Source of the DNA: Solibacillus palustris
GTDB lineage: Bacteria > Bacillota > Bacilli > Bacillales_A > Planococcaceae
Direction: 5' to 3'
Assembly: GCF_022549215.1 (NCBI RefSeq)
Contig: NZ_JAKZFC010000001.1
Coordinates: forward strand, 1,054,001-1,118,000
Length of the DNA stretch: 64,000 nucleotides
Shown here: one piece after another, positions 1 through 9,011 of the stretch
Numbering within the stretch: the first letter of the stretch is position 1
How the letters are laid out: each line of letters starts with the position of its first letter
Made by a program: the position numbers and the translations under genes
The notes under the pieces: generated by a model
The model's database searches: none
What the model saw: only the letters and a program-made list of their open reading frames with translations
Told to the model about the DNA's origin: nothing

Positions 1-1
1 T

Positions 2-193
2 CAATCGTTGGCCACTATTAATCTATACGTTTCTGCAAGTGAAACAAATGAGCGGATAGGGGCGACGTCATCACGAATTTCTCAACTCAATATGATTGAT
101 ATTTTGTTTACATGTATTGCACGCAAAGATTACGAAAGGTCGGTACAAATGTTTAAGGAAACAAAAGCAATTATTCAAAGAGAGGTGAAATGA
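2..193 (+). CDS. MurR/RpiR-family transcriptional regulator, C-terminal end (partial)
   Basis: Only the last 63 or so codons are inside the window; the reading frame is open to the left edge. The peptide has the SETNxRIGATSSRISQLNxID signature typical of the C-terminal part of the SIS (sugar isomerase) domain of RpiR/MurR regulators, which bind phosphosugars such as MurNAc-6-P or GlcNAc-6-P and control amino-sugar genes. The N-terminal helix-turn-helix would lie upstream. The stop codon directly abuts the TTG start of the next gene, so it heads the murQ/anmK cluster and probably regulates it (inference from position and family). Confidence 0.8.
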   Translation, partial: QSLATINLYVSASETNERIGATSSRISQLNMIDILFTCIARKDYERSVQMFKETKAIIQREVK

Positions 194-1216
194 TTGGTTC
201 GTGAAATCGTTCAACAAGGAATATCACAACAGCTTTATAGTGGGGCAGTATATAGTGTCTGGCAAAATGGTATAGAGCAACACTCTGGAGCTGTTGGCGT
301 ATCAGACCGAGAATCGAAAGAGGAAATGACAGTTGAGCATTTGTTTGATCTTGCTAGTGTAACAAAATTATTTACGACAACATTAATACTTCGGCATATT
401 TCGTACAACCGGTTGAAGTTAGAAGATACGTTAGCGACATTTCAAATAGGACCTCAAGAAATATCGGATATCAGCATACGACAATTATTGATGCATCGTT
501 CAGGTTTAGTAGCTTGGTATCCATTTTATGAGGATAAAATGCATGGTTTGAATTTTGAAGAAGTTTTACAAAGACTTCAAATTCTTCGTCCTCATAGTAC
601 GCATGAAGTGGTTTATAGCGACTTGAATTTCATGTTATTACGGACAGTTTGTGAACGAATCGATTCACGCAGTTTTGAGCAACAAATGTACGATATTTTG
701 TCTGAATTAGGCGATGAAGACGCATTTTTGGGTCAAGCAACATCTACTCAGCTAATTGTAGCGACAGAATATGGCAATCAAATTGAACAGAAAATGTGTG
801 CAGAAAGGGGGTTGTCTAATCAACATTGGCGTGCGCAAAAAAAGGCGATAAAGGGGGAAGTCAATGATGGCAATTGTCATTACTTCTTTAATGGAATATC
901 GGGTCATGCGGGGTTATTCGGTTCCAAAGATACATTATTAAAACTAGGGCAGCTTTATCTTAAAGGAGGTGATTCACTCATAGATGCTGAGCTCGTCAAA
1001 CATGTTTTTTGGGATGAAGAGGGTGGAAGAACGCTAGGATTTAGTAAGGAAGGAATATTCCGAAACGGGATAGGACATACAGGTTTTACAGGAACGATGT
1101 TATACATTGAACCAACAAGCAATTTAATTATTGTACTATTAACTAATCGATTACATGTTGATACACCTAGAGACATTAGTGAAATTCGTAAAAAATTGAT
1201 TGATTCGATTCATTAA
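194..1216 (+). CDS. Serine beta-lactamase-like hydrolase (AmiE/YbbE-type), probably cytoplasmic
   Basis: 340 residues from a TTG start placed right after the regulator's stop, with AGAGGTG 7 bases upstream. The three penicillin-binding/class C beta-lactamase motifs are present: SxxK at S55-V-T-K58, YSD at 141-143 and HTG at 295-297. In B. subtilis the murQ-linked member of this family (ybbE, amiE) is an N-acetylmuramyl-L-alanine amidase acting on muropeptides. This copy shows no N-terminal hydrophobic or signal segment, so it should act in the cytoplasm. I infer that it removes or trims the peptide from imported muropeptides. A D-amino-acid peptidase or esterase is the alternative. The neighbours (MurR, peptide importer, MurQ, AnmK) favour the murein role. 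Confidence 0.75.
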   Translation: MVREIVQQGISQQLYSGAVYSVWQNGIEQHSGAVGVSDRESKEEMTVEHLFDLASVTKLFTTTLILRHISYNRLKLEDTLATFQIGPQEISDISIRQLLMHRSGLVAWYPFYEDKMHGLNFEEVLQRLQILRPHSTHEVVYSDLNFMLLRTVCERIDSRSFEQQMYDILSELGDEDAFLGQATSTQLIVATEYGNQIEQKMCAERGLSNQHWRAQKKAIKGEVNDGNCHYFFNGISGHAGLFGSKDTLLKLGQLYLKGGDSLIDAELVKHVFWDEEGGRTLGFSKEGIFRNGIGHTGFTGTMLYIEPTSNLIIVLLTNRLHVDTPRDISEIRKKLIDSIH

Positions 1217-1229
1217 CGGAGGGGTTTCT

Positions 1230-2813
1230 ATGAAAAAGTATTTGATATTCATTGTTAGTATGTTAGTCGCTATCTTATTAGTCGCTTGTTCAAATGACGA
1301 TTCTAGTACTTCAACAGATTCACCAAATACAAACTCAACTGAAGATAAAACAAATGATACAGCTTCAGACAATTCAGCAACAGCGAGTGAAATCAAAATT
1401 GCAAATGATCAGGAACCAGCAGGCTTAGATCCACATAAAGTTCCTGCTGCGTCTTCATCACGAATTTATTCTCAAATTTATGAAGGCTTATTATCTTTCG
1501 ATGAAAAGATGAATATCGTAGGTAGTTTAGCAACGGAATGGAATCAAGAAAACGAGACAACATATGTCTTTACTTTAAAGCAAGGCGTGCAATTCCATAA
1601 CGGACGTGAAATGAAAGCAGAAGATGTGAAATTTAGTTTCGAGCGTATTTTAGATGAAAATACGGCTTCACATATTCGTTCTTATTTTGCAGATGTCGCT
1701 TCAATTGAAGTAGTAGGTGATTATGAAGTGAAATTCACATTAAGTAAACCTAATGCGACATTTTTATCGAATTTAACACATGCAAGCGCGGTTGTTGTTC
1801 CAAAAGAAACGGTTGAGGCAAATGGTGATTTACAACAAAATGCTGATGGTACAGGACCGTTTAAATTAGAGCAATGGGTTCCAGATAACAACGTAACTTT
1901 AGTTAGAAACGAAGCGTACCATGTTGATGGTGAACCAAAGGCAGCAAAAATTGCTTTCTATACAATGACGGAAGAATCCGCTCGCTTATCGGCTATTCGT
2001 ACAGGGGAGATTGATTTTACTACGATATCTGCCAAATCTACAAAGCTGCTTGAAGGGAATGGAGATATCAATATCATTCCTTACCAATCTCTTGAATATA
2101 GTTATGTTGGATTTAACAATGCAAAAGCACCACTAGACAATGAAAAAGTGCGCCAAGCATTAAGTTTAGCAACTGATCGTCAATCGGTACTAAATGTTGT
2201 TTGGAATGGTGAAGGCTTAATTACTGGTCCAATCGCACCTTCAATGGGCGACTGGTCAATTGATGTAGAGGCACAAGATTTATACAAATTAAATATTGAA
2301 AAAGCGAAAGCATTATTAGCAGAAGCAGGTTTAGCCGATGGCTTCGACATTACAATTACGACAGCATCAACGTATCCTGATATGGTCGATACGGCACAGC
2401 TTTTACAGCAACAATGGAAAGAAATTGGCGTGAACGCAACGATTAAGCAAATTGAATGGGGCGAGTATGTAGATACATGGAGCAATAAAACTGCGGATAT
2501 TTTAATTGGACGTAATACTTCAGGTATTGACCCAGACCGTGCGTTAAATTATTTCTTCAGTTCAACAGGCTCTGCGAACGTTTGGAATTTTTCGAACAAA
2601 GCATATGACGATCTTGTTGCAAAAGGCTTAGGTACAACAGATGAGGTAGAACGTCAAAAAGTGTACGTAGAAGCACAGGAAATGCTCATCAATTTATCGC
2701 CAAATTTATTTTTAGTATCTCCGAAAAACTATGTAGCGGTTCGTAAAGACATTTCTGGCTACACACCATACCCGCACAATGCATCAGATTATAATCATGT
2801 CGAGAAGAAATAA
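1230..2813 (+). CDS. ABC transporter substrate-binding lipoprotein, peptide/muropeptide type (SBP family 5)
   Basis: The start chosen is ATG 1230, six bases after GGAGGGG; an in-frame ATG at 1200 lies inside the previous gene. The 527-residue product begins with a lipoprotein signal whose lipobox is LVAC (Cys20), followed by a Ser/Thr/Asn/Asp-rich linker to about residue 60. The body has family 5 solute-binding hallmarks: ANDQEPAGLDPH near the start, then RIYSQIYEGLL, TEWNQ and FHNGREMKAEDVKFSFER. It is anchored outside the membrane and delivers ligand to the permeases encoded at 3012-4801. The genomic setting suggests peptides derived from murein rather than general oligopeptides. Substrate is an inference. 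Confidence 0.88.
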   Translation: MKKYLIFIVSMLVAILLVACSNDDSSTSTDSPNTNSTEDKTNDTASDNSATASEIKIANDQEPAGLDPHKVPAASSSRIYSQIYEGLLSFDEKMNIVGSLATEWNQENETTYVFTLKQGVQFHNGREMKAEDVKFSFERILDENTASHIRSYFADVASIEVVGDYEVKFTLSKPNATFLSNLTHASAVVVPKETVEANGDLQQNADGTGPFKLEQWVPDNNVTLVRNEAYHVDGEPKAAKIAFYTMTEESARLSAIRTGEIDFTTISAKSTKLLEGNGDINIIPYQSLEYSYVGFNNAKAPLDNEKVRQALSLATDRQSVLNVVWNGEGLITGPIAPSMGDWSIDVEAQDLYKLNIEKAKALLAEAGLADGFDITITTASTYPDMVDTAQLLQQQWKEIGVNATIKQIEWGEYVDTWSNKTADILIGRNTSGIDPDRALNYFFSSTGSANVWNFSNKAYDDLVAKGLGTTDEVERQKVYVEAQEMLINLSPNLFLVSPKNYVAVRKDISGYTPYPHNASDYNHVEKK

Positions 2814-2821
2814 TAGAAATT

Positions 2822-2859
2822 CAATAGAGTGATAGGGATTCCTAACACTCTATCTTTTT
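2822..2859 (+). terminator. Stem-loop terminator after the binding-protein gene
   Basis: ATAGAGTG pairs with CACTCTAT (8 bp) and is followed by CTTTTTAAA. It lies inside the putative operon and could lower permease expression relative to the binding protein, a common arrangement for ABC importers. Confidence 0.6.
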
Positions 2860-2864
2860 AAAAT

Positions 2865-2985
2865 GTCTAGGCATTGGCGCCAGCTCCTCGCATCATTTCG
2901 GTACCGCCGTCGAAAGTGGTGAATCGTTTACTTTCTAGTCGGGTCCTCCAATGCCTGCAGGAGCTTAAAGGGCGCGAATGTGCTT
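2865..2985. repeat. Dispersed palindromic repeat, family 1, copy A
   Basis: About 120 bases between the binding-protein and permease genes share blocks with 35549-35663: TCTAGGC, GCGCCAGC, CATTTCG, AAAGTGGTG, CGTTTACTTT, GTCGGGTCCTCCAATG and a terminal GGCGC. It carries inverted arms AGGCATTGG/CCAATGCCT and AGCTCC/GGAGCT. No ORF. It resembles REP/MITE-like intergenic elements. Confidence 0.7.
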
Positions 2986-3011
2986 TTCTAAAAAGGGGAT
3001 GAAATCGAACA

Positions 3012-3956
3012 ATGACAAGCTATATTATTCGACGATTGTTAATGCTTGTTCCTGTGCTCTTTGGCGTCTCGATTTTTATCTTTTTGATGATGCGTGTTGT
3101 ACCAGGGGATGTCGCCCAAACGATTTTAGGTACAGACGCAACGCCACAAGCACTAGAAGCTTTACGTAACCAATTTGGATTAAATGAATCGTATTTCAAA
3201 CAGTATGTCAATTGGGTAGGCGGTGTATTGACCGGGGATTTTGGCGAATCAATGCGCAATGGTCGTGAAGTGTTGCCCGAAATAGTAAATCGCTTTAAGT
3301 TAACGTTTGAATTAACAATTTTGGCGGCGATTATTTCTTGGATAATTTCCATTCCATTAGGCGTTTTAGCTGCTGTCAAACGAAATAGTGCAACAGATCT
3401 TACAATTCGTACAATTTCATTATTCGGCGTATCGATACCAAATTTTGCATTTGCGACTGTATTGTTGTTAATTTTAGCACTGTATTTTAACTACAGTCCA
3501 CCAATTGGATATGTCAGCTTTTTTGCAGACCCATTGAAAAATTTAGAGATAATGTTTTTGCCTTCTTTAGTGCTTGGAATGACGATGGCCGCAGCAGTCA
3601 TGAGGATGACACGCTCCTCGGTATTAGAAGTATTACGGCAAGATTTTGTAAGAACAGTTCGTGCAAAAGGAGCAAAAGAGCGAATTACAATTTTTAATCA
3701 TGCATTACGTAATGCACTTATTCCAATTTTAACGATTATCGGAATGCAAATTGGTACGCTTTTAGGTGGTGCTGTAATTATTGAACAAATTTTCTCATTG
3801 CCAGGTTTAGGGCAATATGTGTTAACGGGAATTACACAGCGTGATTTAACAGTAGTACAAGGAAGTGTTCTGTTTATTTCATTCGTTTTTGTCATGATTA
3901 ATTTGATTGTAGATATTTTATATGCTTATTTAGACCCACGGATTAATTATAAATAA
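3012..3956 (+). CDS. Peptide/muropeptide ABC transporter permease, DppB/OppB type
   Basis: 314 residues, about six transmembrane helices, starting MTSYIIRRLLMLVPVLFGVS, which is the classical DppB/OppB N-terminus. The conserved binding-protein-dependent-transport EAA region is visible as RTVRAKGAKERITIFNHALRNA near residues 215-240. It forms the membrane channel with the DppC-type protein encoded next. AAGGGGATG upstream serves as ribosome site. It is separated from the binding-protein gene by a terminator and a repeat, but same-strand order and family make it part of the same importer. Confidence 0.9.
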   Translation: MTSYIIRRLLMLVPVLFGVSIFIFLMMRVVPGDVAQTILGTDATPQALEALRNQFGLNESYFKQYVNWVGGVLTGDFGESMRNGREVLPEIVNRFKLTFELTILAAIISWIISIPLGVLAAVKRNSATDLTIRTISLFGVSIPNFAFATVLLLILALYFNYSPPIGYVSFFADPLKNLEIMFLPSLVLGMTMAAAVMRMTRSSVLEVLRQDFVRTVRAKGAKERITIFNHALRNALIPILTIIGMQIGTLLGGAVIIEQIFSLPGLGQYVLTGITQRDLTVVQGSVLFISFVFVMINLIVDILYAYLDPRINYK

Positions 3957-3973
3957 GACTTGGGGTGAAAGAA

Positions 3974-4801
3974 ATGAAAGAATTTGCAAGTCAACTAGTA
4001 AAAGATAAAGTAGGATTAATTGGGGCAATGGGTATTTTATTAATCGTCATTGTAAGTTTGTTTGCCTCAGTTATTGCACCATTCTCACCCGAAAAGATGT
4101 TTACTGATTCGATTTTACAATCACCAAATGCGACGTATTATTTTGGTACAGATGAGTTCGGACGAGATATTTTTTCTCGCATAATTTATGGTGCGCAAGT
4201 GTCTGTGAAAGTTAGTGTGATTGCAGTAGGTATCGGTGCATCATTAGGATTAATATTTGGCTTAATAAGTGGTTATTTCCAAGGGAAAATAGATAGCGTC
4301 ATTATGCGTGTAATGGATGTACTGTTTGCATTTCCTGATATTTTACTTGCGTTAGCAATCGTTGCGGTATTAGGCGCAAATATTACTAATACAATGATTG
4401 CCATAGGGATTGTTTTTACACCTGTTTTCACCAGGACGGTACGGGCGGCCACGATATCTGTAAAAGAAAATGAATACATTCTAAGTGCGGTAGCGATTGG
4501 TGTGCGACCATTGCAAATTATTATCCGACATGTCTTACCAAATATTATCGCGCCATTTATTGTACAAGTAACACTTGCTTTATCTGGCGCTATTTTAACA
4601 GAGGCAGCACTTAGCTTTTTAGGGCTTGGAGTTCAACCACCGAACCCTTCTTGGGGGAGTATGTTAAACGAGAGCCGTACTTATATGGAATTTGCTCCAT
4701 GGACGATTATTTTTCCTGCAGTTGCAATTGTCATCACGATTTTTTGTTTCAATTTATTAGGGGATAGCTTACGTGATATTTTAGATCCTAAAATGAAATA
4801 G
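3974..4801 (+). CDS. Peptide/muropeptide ABC transporter permease, DppC/OppC type
   Basis: 275 residues from ATG 3974; GGGGTG ends 6 bases before it. An in-frame GTG at 3965 overlaps that ribosome site and is less likely. The sequence begins with the OppC_N segment (VKDKVGLIGAMGILLIVIV), then HPFGTDEFGRDIFSRI-like text (YYFGTDEFGRDIFSRIIYGA) and the EAA loop around ILSAVAIGVRPLQIIIRHVLPN. About six helices are predicted by eye. It starts 17 bases after the DppB-like gene and pairs with it as the second channel half. Confidence 0.9.
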   Translation: MKEFASQLVKDKVGLIGAMGILLIVIVSLFASVIAPFSPEKMFTDSILQSPNATYYFGTDEFGRDIFSRIIYGAQVSVKVSVIAVGIGASLGLIFGLISGYFQGKIDSVIMRVMDVLFAFPDILLALAIVAVLGANITNTMIAIGIVFTPVFTRTVRAATISVKENEYILSAVAIGVRPLQIIIRHVLPNIIAPFIVQVTLALSGAILTEAALSFLGLGVQPPNPSWGSMLNESRTYMEFAPWTIIFPAVAIVITIFCFNLLGDSLRDILDPKMK

Positions 4802-4811
4802 GAGGAATAGC

Positions 4812-5720
4812 ATGGCAGATAAATTATTAACAGAAGCGCAAAATCCTTCAACTGAGTGGATAGATCAACAATCAATTCCGACCATTTTACAATGGATGAA
4901 TAATGAAGATGCAACAGTAGCAAGTGCTGTGAAAAATGAGCTACCTCATATTAGCAAAGCAATTGAACAGATTGTGGAACGGCTACAAAATGGGGGACGG
5001 TTATTTTATATTGGTGCAGGAACGAGTGGGCGATTAGGCATATTAGATGCTTCAGAATGTCCACCAACATTTAATGTTTCGAAATCACTCGTACAAGGGA
5101 TAATTGCAGGTGGGGCTTATGCCTTAACGAATGCAGTTGAAAATGTTGAAGATAATCGAACACAAGCGGTTAAAGATATTCAACATTATGATCTTACAGA
5201 AAAAGACGTGTTAGTTGGCATTGCTGCAAGTGGCAAGACCCCCTATGTAATTGCTGCCCTCCAATATGCACAGCAGCAAGGCATTTATACAATTTCTCTA
5301 AGCTGTAACAAAAATAGTGAAATTTCACAATTTGCTAATACATGTATTGAAGTTGAAACAGGACCAGAAGTAATTGCAGGCTCTACAAGATTAAAAGCCG
5401 GAACTGCACAAAAAATGGTGCTTAATATGTTAACAACCGCTACGATGATCAAATTAAATAAAGTGTATAGCAATATTATGATTGATGTTCAAGCGACTAA
5501 TGAAAAGCTACGTCGCCGAGCACTTTTTACTTTGAAGCGTTTTACACAAGTTGACGAAGTAACGGGCAGAGCATTATTAGAACAGACAAACTATAATATT
5601 CGAATTGCAATCGTTATGTACGACGCTAAAGCTAGTGTGGAGCAAGCGACAGAGGCATTGAAGCAGCAACAGGGGAAAATTGAGGAAGCGATACAGTTGT
5701 TAAGGGGAGGTACTGAATAA
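4812..5720 (+). CDS. murQ: N-acetylmuramic acid 6-phosphate etherase
   Basis: 302 residues, full family length. MurQ cleaves the D-lactyl ether of MurNAc-6-P to give GlcNAc-6-P and D-lactate in the cytoplasm. The SIS domain signature YIGAGTSGRLGILDASECPP is intact, with the expected catalytic glutamates at E82 (SECPP) and E113 (NVEDN). AGGAGG precedes the ATG. Its start lies 10 bases after the permease gene, and its stop overlaps the anmK start by one base (TAATG), so both kinase and etherase should be translated from one message with the importer genes. Confidence 0.95.
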   Translation: MADKLLTEAQNPSTEWIDQQSIPTILQWMNNEDATVASAVKNELPHISKAIEQIVERLQNGGRLFYIGAGTSGRLGILDASECPPTFNVSKSLVQGIIAGGAYALTNAVENVEDNRTQAVKDIQHYDLTEKDVLVGIAASGKTPYVIAALQYAQQQGIYTISLSCNKNSEISQFANTCIEVETGPEVIAGSTRLKAGTAQKMVLNMLTTATMIKLNKVYSNIMIDVQATNEKLRRRALFTLKRFTQVDEVTGRALLEQTNYNIRIAIVMYDAKASVEQATEALKQQQGKIEEAIQLLRGGTE

Positions 5721-6907
5721 TGTATGCAATTGGTGTGATGTCAGGAACTTCATTAGATGGGTTAGACATTGTGTGTATTGATTTACATGCATATGAGCAA
5801 CAACAGTCCATTCAATTAATAGCAAGCAAAACGGTAGATTATGATGTGACGTTTAAAAATCAGCTATCTGAACAATGTCATAATAACTCAGCTACTTTAG
5901 CCAATATTACAATGATGAACGCTTATCTAGGGAAGTTTATAGGTGAACAGGTCGTCCAATTTCTACATGAAAATCAAATCTCACCTCTAAAAGTTGCGTT
6001 TATTAGTTCACACGGGCAAACAATATTCCATGAGCCCCTTGGTGGTGAGTTAGAATATGAAATACCTTCAACCTTGCAAATAGGCGATATCTCTTATATT
6101 TCTGAAGTGACGCGATTACCAATTGTTGGAGATTTTAGGACGGGTGATATGGCAGCTGGTGGACAAGGAGCTCCGTTACTGTCCTATTTTGACGCCAATT
6201 TTTTGCATGCAGCTGATGTTGGGAGAGCAGTTCAAAATATCGGTGGTATTGGCAATGTCACGTATGTTCCAAGTGATAAGCAGCAGGCAGTCATCTCTTT
6301 TGATACAGGTCCAGGTAATGTCCTTATTGATAGTGCAATACAAAAATTAACGGATGGTCAGAAAAAATTTGATCATAATGGAGAAATGGCAAGTGAGGGT
6401 AACATTAATTACGAAGCCATTCAAGAATGGATGAATCATAGCTATTACTCGATGCCTTTACCAAAAACGACAGGACGAGAATTATATACAGTCAGTTATG
6501 TAAATGATCTTATCGAGCAATTAAATGGCGCGAGTCTAGAAGACATGTTGGCAACGTTAACCGCCTATACGGTGGAAACCATTAAGCATAGCTATGAAAA
6601 ATACTTGCCACTGAACCAAATTGATGAAATTTATATTAATGGTGGTGGGAGCTTGAATGCCTTTATGATGATGTTGTTAGCCCAAGCATTTCCAACGAAA
6701 AAAGTATTGCCTTTAGAAGTATTAGGCGTGCCTGCAGTTTGGAAGGAAGCTATCGCCTTTGCACTGTTTGGTTATCAGACAATGCTTGGGCTACCGAATC
6801 AGTTACCTTCTGCGACAGGCGCAACTCGAGAAATCGTGATGGGAAAAGTGGCGTATTGTGATGGGAATCCATATGTACGTTTTGAACAATTAAGGGGGGA
6901 GTTGTAG
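5720..6907 (+). CDS. anmK: Anhydro-N-acetylmuramic acid kinase
   Basis: 395 residues. AnmK hydrolyses the 1,6-anhydro ring and phosphorylates anhMurNAc to MurNAc-6-P, the MurQ substrate. Family motifs are clear: GVMSGTSLDGLD at residues 5-16, SSHGQT, GDFRTGDMAAGGQGAPL and SFDTGPGN in the ASKHA ATPase fold. Start codon ATG overlaps the murQ stop, and its own stop overlaps the GTG start of the next ABC ATPase. AnmK implies that the products handled come from lytic transglycosylase (anhydro) turnover, not only from muramidase products. Confidence 0.95.
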   Translation: MYAIGVMSGTSLDGLDIVCIDLHAYEQQQSIQLIASKTVDYDVTFKNQLSEQCHNNSATLANITMMNAYLGKFIGEQVVQFLHENQISPLKVAFISSHGQTIFHEPLGGELEYEIPSTLQIGDISYISEVTRLPIVGDFRTGDMAAGGQGAPLLSYFDANFLHAADVGRAVQNIGGIGNVTYVPSDKQQAVISFDTGPGNVLIDSAIQKLTDGQKKFDHNGEMASEGNINYEAIQEWMNHSYYSMPLPKTTGRELYTVSYVNDLIEQLNGASLEDMLATLTAYTVETIKHSYEKYLPLNQIDEIYINGGGSLNAFMMMLLAQAFPTKKVLPLEVLGVPAVWKEAIAFALFGYQTMLGLPNQLPSATGATREIVMGKVAYCDGNPYVRFEQLRGEL

Positions 6908-7896
6908 TGGGCATTTTGCTAGCAATCGAAAACCTTTCAATTGCAGTAGGCAAAAAATCCACTGGCGAACCGCTTGTGAAAAATGTGTCATTGCAATTAG
7001 AAGAAGGAAAAACATACGGAATTGTAGGGGAATCTGGTAGTGGCAAAAGCTTAACCTCTTTGTCGATATTAAATTTATTAGCAGATAAATTAACCATTAC
7101 AGAAGGTCAAATTCAATTTGCAGATAAGGGCAATCTATTGTCTCTAAAAAAGAATCAGCTTCAAAAAATACGTGGAAAAGAAATCTCGATGATATTCCAA
7201 GAGCCTATGACCGCTCTTGATCCAATGTATACCATACACTATCAATTGTTTGAGGTATTAAAATTTCATAAAAAACTCTCTAAGCAGCAAATGTATGAGC
7301 AAGTGATCAATATGCTAAATGCTGTTGGAATATCGAGACCAGAAAAAGTGTTAAAAAATTACCCACATGAACTATCTGGAGGCATGAGACAACGAATTAT
7401 GATTGCTATGGCATTGCTATGTAATCCGAAGTTGTTAATCGCCGATGAACCAACAACTGCGCTTGATGTAACGATTCAAGCCCAAATATTAGAGCTGATG
7501 AAAAAATTAAAGCAGCAATATCAGTCCACAATTTTATTAATAACACATGATTTAGGGGTAATTGCCGAAAGCTGTGATGACGTTGCAGTTATGTATGCAG
7601 GACAAATTGTTGAAATTGGAAGTGTCGAGGAAATTTTCGATCAACCAAAGCATCCGTATACACAGGGGCTATTAAAGGCAGTAAACAGTATTGGCAACGA
7701 AGCGCAAGAATTATATGCAATCCCAGGGAATGTCCCAACGCAAGATGAGTTTAATGAAGGGTGTCGATTTGCGTCGAGATGTCCGCTTGTTATCGAAAGC
7801 TGTCACAATAATGTTCCGCATCTTACGCGAATCACACAAAGTCATACAGTGCGATGTTGGGCAGTGGAACAGGAGGGCGTATCCTATGAGACGTGA
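6907..7896 (+). CDS. Peptide/muropeptide ABC transporter ATPase, DppD/OppD type
   Basis: 329 residues from GTG 6907, overlapping the anmK stop by one base, with AAGGGGGGAG upstream. Walker A is GESGSGKS (41-48), the signature loop is LSGGMRQR, Walker B is [12 protein letters not shown] and the switch His lies in LLITHDLG. The C-terminal oligo/dipeptide domain with its cysteines (CRFASRCP) is present. It energises import with the DppF-type partner that follows and overlaps it by 11 bases. Confidence 0.93.
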   Translation: MGILLAIENLSIAVGKKSTGEPLVKNVSLQLEEGKTYGIVGESGSGKSLTSLSILNLLADKLTITEGQIQFADKGNLLSLKKNQLQKIRGKEISMIFQEPMTALDPMYTIHYQLFEVLKFHKKLSKQQMYEQVINMLNAVGISRPEKVLKNYPHELSGGMRQRIMIAMALLCNPKLLIADEPTTALDVTIQAQILELMKKLKQQYQSTILLITHDLGVIAESCDDVAVMYAGQIVEIGSVEEIFDQPKHPYTQGLLKAVNSIGNEAQELYAIPGNVPTQDEFNEGCRFASRCPLVIESCHNNVPHLTRITQSHTVRCWAVEQEGVSYET

Positions 7897-8863
7897 AGCC
7901 ATCTTAGAACTGAAAAACTTAAAGCAATACTTCCCCATCAACGGCGGCATTTTTAAGCGGGTAGTGGGTCATGTCCGCGCGGTTGACGATATTTCCATTG
8001 CAATTAATGAGCAAGAAACGCTAGCATTAGTAGGGGAAAGTGGCTGCGGTAAATCCACAACAGGCAAAATGATTTTACGACTCATCCAACCTACTGACGG
8101 GGATATTTTATATAATGGACAAAATATAGCAGCGTTATCAAACGAACAGTTTAGGGCATTGCGTAAAGATATTCAAATCATCTTCCAAGATCCATACAGT
8201 TCACTAAATCCCCGAATGACTGTACGACAATTATTGTTAGAGCCGATTTTAACGCATAAATTGATGCCTAAACAACAAGCAGAACAAGAAATTATAGAAA
8301 TAATAAAACATGTTGGATTAACAGAAAAAAGTTTTTCTAAATACCCACATGAATTTTCAGGTGGACAAAGACAGCGCATAAGTATCGCACGTGCATTAGT
8401 ATTAAAGCCAAAATTTTTAGTGTTAGATGAACCTGTTTCTGCGTTAGATGTGTCAATCCAAGCACAAATTTTAAATTTATTGAAAAAGTTGCAACAACAA
8501 TACCAACTAACATACTTATTTATTTCACATGATTTAAATGTTGTACGTCATGTCAGTGATCGAATTGCTGTGATGTATTTAGGTCATATTGTAGAAATTG
8601 CACCTGCACAAGAGCTATTTGAAAATCCAAAGCACCCATATAGTCAGGCCCTCATATCGGCAATTCCTAAAAAGCATCCGAATGATTTTGTAGAACGGAT
8701 TATTTTAAAAGGGGAAATCCCAGACCCTTCGAATCCACCCGAGGGCTGTCCATTTCATACACGCTGTTTATATGCAAAAGAACAATGTAAATCAGGCACC
8801 ATTCCTAATTTTCAAATTTCAGAACTGCATGATGTAAAGTGCGTTTTATATGAAAATGCATAA
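7886..8863 (+). CDS. Peptide/muropeptide ABC transporter ATPase, DppF/OppF type
   Basis: The open frame extends 65 codons further upstream, but that part only overlaps the previous gene. ATG 7886 has AGGAGGG 9 bases upstream and gives the usual DppF start (LELKNLKQYFPI). The product has 325 residues. Walker A GESGCGKST, signature FSGGQRQR, Walker B FLVLDEPVSALD and the C-terminal CPFHTRCLYA segment are intact. Last gene of the cluster; a strong terminator follows. Confidence 0.93.
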   Translation: MRREAILELKNLKQYFPINGGIFKRVVGHVRAVDDISIAINEQETLALVGESGCGKSTTGKMILRLIQPTDGDILYNGQNIAALSNEQFRALRKDIQIIFQDPYSSLNPRMTVRQLLLEPILTHKLMPKQQAEQEIIEIIKHVGLTEKSFSKYPHEFSGGQRQRISIARALVLKPKFLVLDEPVSALDVSIQAQILNLLKKLQQQYQLTYLFISHDLNVVRHVSDRIAVMYLGHIVEIAPAQELFENPKHPYSQALISAIPKKHPNDFVERIILKGEIPDPSNPPEGCPFHTRCLYAKEQCKSGTIPNFQISELHDVKCVLYENA

Positions 8864-8874
8864 ATAAATACCTG

Positions 8875-8912
8875 AAAAATCTAACACTTTCTCTAAGGGG
8901 TTAGATTTTTTG
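8875..8912 (+). terminator. Rho-independent terminator of the recycling cluster
   Basis: AAAAATCTAAC pairs perfectly with GTTAGATTTTT (11 bp, 14-base loop), ending in a T run. Confidence 0.85.
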
Positions 8913-9011
8913 GTTCATAGAAAAATAATAATGAAAAAGGCGGTTTTTCTTGAGATACACGACTTAGTCATGTAGCATATTATTGAGACAAAAGAAAAAG
9001 GTGAACGATGT

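Noticed and set aside
1200-1229. Upstream start of the binding protein
   Set aside because: It would overlap the hydrolase end and spoil the lipoprotein signal peptide; GGAGGGG points to ATG 1230.
2978-3169. 63-codon ORF overlapping the start of the first permease gene
   Set aside because: It is in another frame of a well-supported permease gene.
7691-7885. Upstream extension of the DppF-type ATPase
   Set aside because: It overlaps the DppD-type gene; AGGAGGG and family alignment place the start at 7886.
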